From Larix kaempferi (lineage: Eukaryota; Streptophyta; Pinopsida; Pinales; Pinaceae), in assembly GCA_027924585.1 (NCBI GenBank), contig BSBM01000106.1, positions 40,005,501 to 40,069,500 on the forward strand: a stretch of 64,000 bases of DNA, written 5' to 3'. Position numbers and translations under genes: made by a program. Position 1 is the stretch's first letter; the number at the start of each line of letters is the position of its first letter. Shown in pieces: positions 56,331 to 64,000 of the stretch. The notes beneath the pieces are model-generated. The model saw nothing but the letters and a program-made list of their open reading frames with translations. It was not told the DNA's origin and did no database searches.

Positions 56331-56471
56331 CCTAACACGACCATATATCTAGTCATTCGTTATGCTAAGTACTCATCCCACGTATACTATGTATTTTTCA
56401 ATATTTAATTAGCGAACGTGCTATTTCACAAGAACTCGATAGAGATAGGTAACTAATTGTAGGTGTAATGT

Positions 56472-56726
56472 TTTTTGTTTGTTTGTTAGAAATGCTTGTC
56501 ACTTGGGGCCAGTGCATTTCAACCATTGGCTAAGAAATGGCAACCCAGGGGCATCTAAGTCATCAAAATCACCCTGGGATGGCACCCGGCCTGGGCCACA
56601 CCATCCTTAACATGGCTGAGTTTTTAGGGTGTCTCCTCCCAACTAAATCACCATAAGGCTAATTGGACTCGGGTCACCTAGCAAACAAAACCCACACCTT
56701 AACTGGATGATCTAGCGGGAATTGGC
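56472..56726 (-). mobile_element. tRNA-derived SINE with a 17-bp target duplication
   Basis: 255 bp flanked by AATTGTAGGTGTAATGT on both sides (56455-56471 and 56727-56743). The left edge is a T-rich run (TTTTTGTTTGTTTG), i.e. the poly(A)-like tail of a minus-strand copy. The complement near its start has GGTGACCCGAGTCC (B-box-like) and GCTAGATCATCCAG upstream (weak A box). Non-coding and mobilised by LINE enzymes in trans. Confidence 0.8.
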
Positions 56727-56793
56727 AATTGTAGGTGTAATGTCAAAAATTACTTACAGGACATTTGGAATAAGCTCCCCCTTCTATTTAAAA

Positions 56794-57022
56794 GATCCCA
56801 TCTTTATATACGTTCACTCAGAATTGTGAATTTAAATCATCAAACTATATATTCTCTCAGAATTGTGAATTTAAATCATCAAATAGTTTGAGCAAGTAAC
56901 TTTTCAAAGATCCCATCTTTATATATATTCACTCAGAATTGTGAATTTAAATCATCAAACTATATATTCACTCAGAATTGTGAATTTAAATCATCAAATA
57001 GTATGAGCAAGTAACTTTATAA
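56794..57022. repeat. 115-bp tandem repeat with 39-bp subunits
   Basis: GATCCCATCTTTATATA at 56794 recurs at 56909. Each unit contains two copies of a 39-bp piece CACTCAGAATTGTGAATTTA. Ends before a sequence TTTGGTATTAGAGCC (about 57055) that resembles a tRNA primer site, so this may be the end of an LTR. Confidence 0.8.
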
Positions 57023-57055
57023 GTCTGATTTAGTTGGCATCTTGTTTATATCAAT

Positions 57056-57068
57056 TTGGTATTAGAGC
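57056..57068 (+). other. possible LTR primer-binding site
   Basis: TGGTATTAGAGCC, one change from the methionine-tRNA site, just after TATATCA. No matching LTR pair or pol was found downstream, so only a weak call. Confidence 0.35.
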
Positions 57069-58385
57069 CTCATGATATGAGGCTAAACTTTGAAACGTAT
57101 TTTATGAGGTAATAGTTTCATTCTTAAATACAAGGAGCCTTCTGCAATTTTGCTTACATGTTGGTATTTCTGCTTTGTTTAATATTTTTGATTGTGTATT
57201 TTGCTCAACTTAGCATCTGACCTCTAATAACTGTAAACCAGCCCTCTCCGTGCCTTTATGGGTGGCTCAATTATAACAATGTGTGCTGTCTCAGCTTTGC
57301 TTTTGTGCAAAAACAGTATCAATGCTACGTCGTATTGGCCCTTTACCCCCTTTATTGGAATGTAGACATTTAAAATGACTGAATCTGCGAAGTATAGCAT
57401 CTTGATCAGGATGACTTGTTTCCGTGCAAGAGTCACCAGTTGAATGCCTTTGTTTAAAAAACAAGTAAACCGTTGAACTGAATTGGTAAATAAAGGAAGC
57501 GATGAATTCCACTATAGTTGAATGATAAGCAAACAGTAAGATCAACAACATGATTTATAGTAAAATTAACAATAAAATAAATAGCAAAATTAGCAATAAA
57601 AACATTAAAGAGTTTTATATTAGGTCATATCTTTCATCATTATCAATGTAAAAATGTAAATTATTATTTTATTATTATTGTTTTGGGTTACCCTAATCTC
57701 ACGTTTCTATAATCGAGTTGGTATTGTTACTTTAATGCTCCACTCTTGTTGGCATTGCATTTTGCAACATGTATTTGGGTGTCCCGACTAGTTGCGTTGA
57801 GAGGTACCTTCTACAGCTCAGTATGAGGGATAAGAGTTTGTTGTTATATGGAGAGGCATTTTCTATAGCCCAATACAAGGGATAAGTGTAATTCAATGCT
57901 CAACGTGGAGTTGACATGTGGCACTTTAATAAAATAATAAAATATTAAATGTTTTTTGTTACAATGTCTACCCTACACTAAAGTTCAAAATAAAAAGATA
58001 CGTGTTCCAGTGAATTGTAACTTAAAAAATAAATGAAACTTGGATACTTCTTGCTAGATGGATCCCTAAATTGATATAACTTTCAACAATGAAGTTTGAC
58101 TATCTCCAATTAATTACTTGATGTGAATTATATAATTTATCTATCTTTACTTTGCAATTTACATGGTTTTTTACCTATTTGCAATTTACATTGTTTTTTG
58201 TTTTTGATAATGGTTATGGCATACATCTTTTATGATTTCATTTAATATAGTTTTATCACTAGCGTAGATCCATTTTAACTCCACACATCATGCACAAATA
58301 GAGATCAAATCCCTCTAGGTGCAAGCTTTCCCTAAGTTTTTTCACTCAAAAAATTTCCTTTTACATTGAATAAATTATTCGCCAG
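57069..58385. other. AT-rich flank with a dispersed repeat, no gene
   Basis: 57795-57950 resembles 48845-48960 and 21055-21130 (GGTACCTTCTACAGCTCAGTATGAGGG, TTGACATGTGGCAC, AATAAAATATT). Nothing else recognised. Confidence 0.5.
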
Positions 58386-58606
58386 TTTTTTTTTGTAGTT
58401 AGGGGAATTAACAATTGGGATGGGGCTGGTACTCGCGTGACACGGGGTCCAGGGATCTCGTCTGCTACCACTATACCCCTAGGTGCACCCACACAACCCG
58501 CAAGCATGGGGCACTAGTAAGCCGGGGTGATTTGAACTCGTGACCTCCATTTACAACATTTCCTTCATATCAAGCGAATCGCTAGTTGAGCTACACCCTT
58601 GCGGGC
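58386..58606 (-). mobile_element. tRNA-derived SINE, copy 1 of a two-copy family
   Basis: Read on the complement: A box GGTGTAGCTCAACTAG (58597-58582), B box GAGTTCAAATC (58539-58529), a body shared with 59349-59560 (GTGCACCTA, TGGTAGCAGAC, GTGTCACGCG), and a poly(A)-like tail (T run 58386-58394). Flanks TTATTCGCCAG and TTATCTGCAAG agree at 8 of 11. The tRNA-like part lacks a full cloverleaf, so it is not a tRNA gene. Confidence 0.8.
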
Positions 58607-59700
58607 AAGTTATCTGCAAGTCTAAATATCAGATCAAAGTTGATTTTTACCTCTTGTATTTGATTCAAATTATGGATCAAATTGATATTCTTAATATTGG
58701 AATGTTGCTTCCCTTAGTGAATCACAAGCTTCGAGTCACCCAACATTGAGAGATGTTTAAGCCCTTTATCAAGCGTTGATCTTAGTAAATTCCAAAGAGC
58801 AAGGAACTCAGCCTGGTTATTAGTCTTTGGCCAATTGCATATTTAATAAGATAAAAATGAGAAGTGCCAACATATACAACTATTGACTGCACCAACACCA
58901 AACATAGTTGGATCTTCTCGACAAAGAAGTCTTGAGGCTTCTCTTTATTAATGCATGGCTCCAAGAGCTTTTTGGTCTTTGGTACTTTAAAGTTATTTTG
59001 TTTTCTTTCAAAGATCTTGTCAGGTGGGCCGCTTGGGTTAGCAAGAAGAGTTGATCCTTGAAGACCATTTTGTTCCTCATTATCTAGATCCCATAAATAA
59101 ATTAAACATTGAAGATCTTTCTTTGTTGCCATTGTTATATTAGTGGTTTAATTTATCTTACATCGCTATCGAGTCTCTTTATCCCATTTTTCTTTGACAT
59201 TAATAACTTTTGTGGTCTCGTTTTAGACTTCTTTGGAGTAGAGACATTCCATAAAGAAATGATTCATTGTTTCTTCTTTTATGAAGCAAAGTTTACATTG
59301 GTTGGGGCTCACCTAGTGTCTTTTCTATCCATTATCCCAAGAAAGAATTTTTTTCTTTGTATTTGGGGGAATTGGTAAATGGTCCGGGCTTGTATATGCG
59401 TGTCATGGGGTTGATTCTGACTTGTTGCCATTATAACTTTTAGGTGCACCTGCATTGCCCCGACATAGGTGCACAATCTATTTGAGGTTTGAACTCATGA
59501 CATCACAAGGAATGCTTTAATAGTGCACCCTATATCCAGCTGATCTACACCTTTGGGGCTCCAAGTAAGAAGTTTGTTGTTAAAATCAACTGCTGAATGA
59601 TTTTGGTGTTCAAGGGAGAAGATATATTCTAGACAGATCTCCACCACCAAATTCTATTACCAAACCAGACTTCTTTAGTATGTGTTGCATATCCTAGTTT
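58607..59700 (-). mobile_element. old LINE remnant (zinc-finger region and RNase H)
   Basis: On the complement: NNQAEFLALW and a GDSKLVIH block (about 58830-58720) are the RNase H E and D motifs. NHFFMECLYSKEV at about 59255-59230 is the cysteine/histidine region after RT. A weaker FGNRIWWWRSV lies at about 59660-59630. Many stops. Two SINEs lie at its left edge and inside it (59349-59560), and the next LINE ends at its right edge. Confidence 0.65.
59349..59560 (-). mobile_element. tRNA-derived SINE, copy 2
   Basis: Complement has A box GGTGTAGATCAGCTGG (59551-59536) and B box GAGTTCAAACC (59496-59486), with the same 3' module as copy 1. Flanks CCAAGAAAGAA (about 59338) and CCAAGTAAGAA (about 59562) agree at 10 of 11. 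It interrupts the LINE at 58607-59700. Confidence 0.8.
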
Positions 59701-60145
59701 CTTTTTTCTTAAGCAAAAAAAGGTGAAACCATTCTATTCCATAAGGAGAGATAATACAATTACCGTTCGGACGACAAAGGCATCTTCAACAAAGTTGTCT
59801 TTACGACCTGAAGGACAGAGCGACTTGAGATACCCAACGTAACAACATTAAAAATCCAACTGATTACAGTGACCAAAACCATCTATCAGCCTGAAAGTCC
59901 AAGGCTTAACCAGGTATAGCCCCATAGTCCCTAAAAAACACAGTGCATCCCTAATCACCCAAAGCCGACAACATCTATGACTAAAAATTTAAACAAAATA
60001 CAATCGAGAAAGTAAGAAATAGAAGACTGTAGCAGTGGTACCCAAAACAGGCCCAGATCCAAACCAAAAGAGGCAAAACAACAACATCAGTAGCTCGACG
60101 TCCTAGGACCAGAAGCTGTGCTTTCTTATCAATTCACTGCCAGCC

Positions 60146-60376
60146 CTAGCCATGTTCCAAATGTGAGCCTTTCTCAGGCCCCTCTATCCGAATCCAATCC
60201 TGTTGCTCAATCGTCGGGGTATATTTCATGCCCCAAAACTTGGCCCATAGTTCATTTGTGTGAGTGAGCCACCGCCACCAGATTTTCGCCCCACAGACAA
60301 TGCTAAGCTTCTCTGGGTCACGAAAGCCTAGACCACCATCAGTTTTAGGTTTGCATAGAGTATCCCAATCGACCAA
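60146..60376 (-). pseudogene. LINE post-RT region
   Basis: 76-codon frame starting MVDWDTLCKPKTDGGLGFRD, then WWRWLTHTNELWAKF, the segment that in plant LINEs lies between RT and the zf-RVT domain. It ends shortly after GPEKGSHLEHG. Confidence 0.78.
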
Positions 60377-60590
60377 AGGCCATTTTTTGTGCTCAACAGT
60401 ACCTCTTCAAAGAAAGGTGCGTTGGATACTTCTTATTTCCTTCATCACAGACTTTGGGGCCGCTAAGACAGAGGAGATACAGAGGAAGTGCTTGCAGGAC
60501 AGCTTTGACAAGGACAATTATGTCGGGGAAGTTTAATGCTCTCATAGTCCAGCTCGAGAGTTTTTCCTTCATGCGACTCGGGAGTTCTTC

Positions 60591-61772
60591 TCAGGACACC
60601 TTTTTCAAAACAAAATCAGATAAGGGGGCGCCCAGATATTTGGTTGGAAGGGAGCTCTTCTTAAAACCCAGAATCCTAAGAATATTTTTTTGGCAGATAG
60701 GGGGGGTATTAAAAAAGAAGACCAGAGACTTGTCCATATTGATTGTGAGTCCAGAGGCTTGTAGAAAAGTGTTTAAAGCCCTCTTGAACTGTCTAGCTTC
60801 CCGAACAGATGAGTATCCCATAAGGAGAGTGTCATGTACAAACTGCTGGTGAGTCAGAGCTTTCTGATAGGGTGGAAATCTTACGCCCTTGATGCTTCCC
60901 TGTTCAACTAAGTGAGAGACGAGCCTCCCTAACCCTTCAGTCATAATAACAAAGAGAAAGGGAGAGAGAGGATCTCCCTGCTGAATGCCCCTGGAAGGTT
61001 TGAAAACAGCTGAAGGATGACCATTGATCAAGATAGAGAAAAAAGCAGAGGAGGTAAGATTGGCTATCCAATGAATCCACATCTCACTAAACCCAAAAGA
61101 GCTCATAATTTCTTTCATGTAGGTCCAGTTAAGCTTGTCATAAGCTTTAGATAAATCCAGTTCTATCATCATACCTGCTTTTTTGGTAACCCTGAGAGAG
61201 TGCAAAACCTCCTGGGCTAAGATAATGCCATCTAGAATCTGTCGACCTTCCACAAAACCAGTTTGTTTCATAGATATTAAGGAAGGGAGAAGAGGTTTAA
61301 GATGGCTAGCCAGGAATTTCGTGTTAATCTTATAAATGACGTTGCATAAGGCGATTGGTCTAAACAGCTTAGGGCTTTCATCCATCAGGGTTTTAGGTAT
61401 CAGAATTAAAAAAGTAGAGTTTAGCGCTGGGAGAACCCCCCGCATTTTCCTGGACTCCTCCACCACCTGCCAAACTTCGGTTTTAATCAAGTCTCAAAAA
61501 TAGTGAAAGAAGTTGGCAGTAAAGCCATTAGGCCCAGGAGATTTTCCATCCTCCATCTGGTTGATATCACCCTCAAATTCCAGAAACTCAATAGGATGAG
61601 TGAGCATCTTATTTTGCCCCTTAATAATCAGTCTAGGGATGACACTCTTAATCTCCCTGCAGGCCGTAGTTCGATCAATCAGGGGTTCAGTTAACACGGT
61701 TCTGAAATGATGAATTAGCTCATGGTTCATATCTTCATGTGAGTCCACAACCTGACCATTTAGAGTGCGCAA
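60591..61772 (-). pseudogene. LINE reverse transcriptase with a mutated active site
   Basis: N-terminal frame 61772-61494 has MEDGKSPGPNGFTANFF, then a break near 61490. The main frame 61490-60591 (299 codons) has LIPKTLMDESPKLFRPIALC, EGRQILDGIILAQEVLHSL, MIELDLSKAYDKLNW (first catalytic aspartate kept), GIQQGDPLSPFLFVIMTE, and then FVHDTLLMG where the family has FADD. One of the two catalytic aspartates is replaced by histidine. AGLTINMDKS-type and LGFKKSSLPTKYLGAPL blocks follow. The enzyme copies LINE RNA at a nicked target; this copy should be dead. Confidence 0.88.
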
Positions 61773-61871
61773 GTTGCTAATCTGGTTTTGATGCTTGTGC
61801 TAGATCGTAGCATTGTGGAAAAACTTAGTGTTCTTATCCCCATCCCTCAGCCACTGGTTTTGAGATTTCTA

Positions 61872-62926
61872 TTACCAGATAATTTCTTCTTTTGTCTGCC
61901 TCTCCTGGATTTGATCAGCAAGTAGTTTTTCCTCTGAGGCTAGTTCTGTAGTTAGCCCCTGCTGCATAATGTTTTCTTGAAGTCTCTCCATCTGGGATTC
62001 TAACTTAATTTTTTCAACGAGAATGTTACCAAAGACTTTTTTATTCCAGACCTTCAATTTTTGTTTTAGCAACTTCAAGTTCTGTTGGAATTGGTACATC
62101 CTCGTACCATTGGGAGGAGTGATCTCTTGCCACCAGTTCTCCATTTGAGTTGAGAAATCTTTGTGGGTTAGCCAGAACTTCTTAAACCGAAAGGGCCGGG
62201 CCATCCTTGTACCAATGTTACTCCAAATTATGGTAATAGGAAAATGGTCGGATCCTACAGAGGCAATAGGGCGAGAGGTCAAAGTCCCTCGTAAGAGCAT
62301 AATACTTTCCGTGATAAGAAATATGCCAAACCGAGCAGCGACAAGATGGTCGGTCCCCTCCTCTCTTGTTATTCCAAGTATACCCATCACTCCCCAGTTC
62401 GATGTCAACCAGGTTACTTGACTCAATAAATTCATCAAAAAGGGTATTTTTAGGGGTGAGGATTCTTCTTCCTCCTTTTTTTTTCCATAAAGGGACCTAA
62501 TCAGATTAAAGTCCCCTCCTATGATCCAATGAGCACCTTCTAAGGTCTTCCTTAGGTTACGCAGGCTTGTGATGAAGTTGCGTTTCTCCGGATAGCTGCT
62601 AGGACCATACACATTCATAACAATTCCTCTAGCATTGGTACCTATTATATGGAATTCCGCAGAGAGGCTGAAGGGCATGGAGAGAAAATTGGTAAGGGAA
62701 ACCACTCTGGATCCCATAGGATAACCTTTCCTCCAGCATGTCCTACAACATCAAGTGCCATACTCTGCTTCCAAATTCTTTTGGAGTTGGTTTCTAATTG
62801 AGTCCCAGAGCACTTTGTTTCTTGTAAGAAGACAACCGGGGGTTTCTCCTTCATGAGCTTATTTTTTAGAGTTTTGTTTTTTTGAGGATCGTTGGTCCCT
62901 TGAATATTCCATGATAGAATTTTCAT
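61872..62926 (-). pseudogene. LINE apurinic-type endonuclease
   Basis: Starts MKILSWNIQGTNDPQKN (62926) with VVFLQETKC (metal-binding glutamate), then after a frame change at about 62700, VMNVYGPSSYPEKR, HWIIGGDFNLIRS (catalytic D/N) and SVGSDHFPITI (SDH motif). All main catalytic blocks are present; only the frame change and a likely decayed T-DH block separate it from a complete domain. It nicks target DNA to prime reverse transcription. Confidence 0.87.
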
Positions 62927-63951
62927 TAGGAAAGATATCTTACCAAAAGAAGAGCTTCCTGAATGGTGGGGTATTGGCCTGAGTCCACCAATCGCGCCCC
63001 TATCTCCCCAATCCTATCTCTGATCGTCGTCCTGCCACGCTTGGCCCCTCCTTTAAATTTTCTTTTATTCTCTTTGAGTTTTAAAGGTCCAATCCCCAAG
63101 CTCGGAGTCGGTTTGGTTTTGAGGATTGCTTCTTTTAAGAGTTGCAGTTGAGTATCAGATATTGAGTGAACCTCCGTATTTTTGCATGCCTCTTCAAGAC
63201 TATCAAGATCAAGGTCTCCCAGCTGCATTTCATCCAGTTCCTCGTCCATTTTGGCCTCCTCTAGAGGATTGCCCTGATCAGATGTGTTCAGACTAGAAAT
63301 CCCTTTTTCTGTGGCTAGAGGTTCCTCAACTTGCGGTTCAGTTACCTGCACGGCCAAGGGGGTTGGCATTTCCACAGAAGTGGATTCCAGGGCCGCAAAA
63401 TTATTAGATGTGTTAGCCTTTTTTCCAGGGTCTCAGCCATTTTGCTTCCTTCTCGTTCTTTTCCGATTGGGTACTCTGATGAAACCTTCAACGCCACAAT
63501 TCTCCTTAGGTTTATCCATTGGGAGCTCAGCGTGAAGGGTCAGATGGCAGTCGCGAACCAGATGGCCATAAGTGTGACAACGCCGGCATCGGAAGGGGAT
63601 GTGCTCGTAATCCAGGGTTTGAAACCACTCTGAGTCTTCCCAAGTTAGGTTGATCCCTTCAGGGACGACTTTAGAAATGTTCATATAAACACAGAGACGA
63701 GCATAAGATACATACCTTCCTTGTTTAGTAAGGTTTGAGATATTCACGAAATGACCCAGAGCTCCTCCGATAGCTTTTAAAATTTCAAGGTACCAATAAT
63801 TAGTCGAGAGTGAGTAGAGTCTAATCCAAACCGGGGCTATAGATAGGTCCTCCTTGTCAGGATTAAAGTGGTCATTCCATATTCGTAAGTATAACCTTGT
63901 TGAGTAATAGAAATAAGGGCCTCCCTCAAAGATACGGTCTTTGTCCTCCAC
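62926..63951 (-). pseudogene. LINE ORF1-like protein: DUF4283-type N-terminus and CCHC knuckle
   Basis: 63951-63433 (172 codons) begins in a domain with RIFEGGPYFYYSTRLYLRIW and APVWIRLYSLSTNYW, the region found in plant LINE and gag-like proteins, then FRCRRCHTYGHLVRDC, a CX2CX4HX4C knuckle. 63375-62926 (149 codons) is a charged continuation ending in GARLVDSGQYPTIQEALLLV. The two frames are separated by a break. In LINEs ORF1 binds the element RNA. Confidence 0.8.
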
Positions 63952-64000
63952 ACTTAAGAATACTACTGTAAAGAAGCCCTTCGAGCCTAATAGGAGGTCG

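Larger units (their letters stand above)
59700..64000 (-). mobile_element. L1-type LINE, minus strand, 5' end beyond the window
   Basis: From right to left: ORF1-like protein with zinc knuckle (63951-63433), a second acidic/basic segment (63375-62926), endonuclease (62926-61872), RT (61772-60591), zf-RVT region (60376-60146) and a 3' tail ending in a T-rich run at 59700-59713 (poly(A) on the element strand). No C-terminal RNase H was seen in the 0.4 kb after 60146. A few frame breaks and stops only, so it is the least decayed LINE here. Its 3' end sits in the older LINE at 58607-59700. Confidence 0.85.

Noticed and set aside
58520-58600. tRNA gene suggested by A and B boxes
   Set aside because: No cloverleaf or acceptor stem can be drawn; the sequence continues into a SINE body with a tail, and a sister copy is at 59.4 kb.
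1-64000. Endogenous pararetrovirus or other viral insertion
   Set aside because: All RT-bearing pieces have LTR-copia, LTR-gypsy or LINE gene order; no movement-protein or coat-protein motif was seen.

Overview
Eukaryotic nuclear DNA from a seed plant. The window is AT-rich, with one split, spliceosomal gene on the + strand and almost everything else made of old, mutated transposable elements. Introns of 10.6 and 6.4 kb filled with LINE, LTR, SINE and hAT debris, together with nested and heavily decayed LTR elements, suggest a large, slowly purged genome, most likely a gymnosperm. That placement is inference; the sequence alone does not name the species. I see no rRNA, functional tRNA, CRISPR or prokaryotic feature.

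Layout. 1-13.75 kb: a degraded Ty1/copia element (minus strand) whose integrase region is split by an 11-kb Ty3/gypsy chromodomain element (2100-13136, minus). The gypsy element is itself broken by a hAT-like element (6625-7675) and two LTR-like blocks. 13.75-20.5 kb: LTR fragments, a coding-poor copia-type element (14043 to about 16805), a 457-bp hAT-like element with a perfect 8-bp duplication (18215-18671), a 196-bp tandem repeat and a 209-bp hAT MITE (20312-20520). 20.5-27.8 kb: repeat fragments and a small gag-only copia element (23278-26313). 27.8-33.9 kb: an almost intact-ended copia element (27835-33893, + strand, 5-bp target duplication CTTAT) that has lost its integrase. Its RNase H is split by a 1007-bp hAT element, and it carries a 17-copy tandem array downstream of pol.

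35.2-53.5 kb: the last six coding exons (190 codons) of a gene that I recognise as ANTI-SILENCING 1-like (BAH-RRM protein); these exons carry the RRM. In Arabidopsis, ASI1 works with EDM2 and AIPP1 to let RNA polymerase II produce full-length transcripts through introns that contain heterochromatic transposons. Here the gene for that factor has introns packed with transposons. The BAH exons were not found and should lie upstream, in or beyond the window.

53.5-64 kb: a repeated region rich in a GGTCAACCC motif, a second copy of the 0.2-kb hAT MITE, a SINE with a 17-bp target duplication, two related tRNA-derived SINEs, an old LINE, and a longer L1-type LINE (59.7 kb to the window end, minus strand).

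Recurring theme: at least five unrelated-looking hAT-type nonautonomous families have subterminal regions made of dense arrays of one short motif, and each family uses a different motif. Four LTR-like blocks likewise carry copy-specific short-motif arrays.
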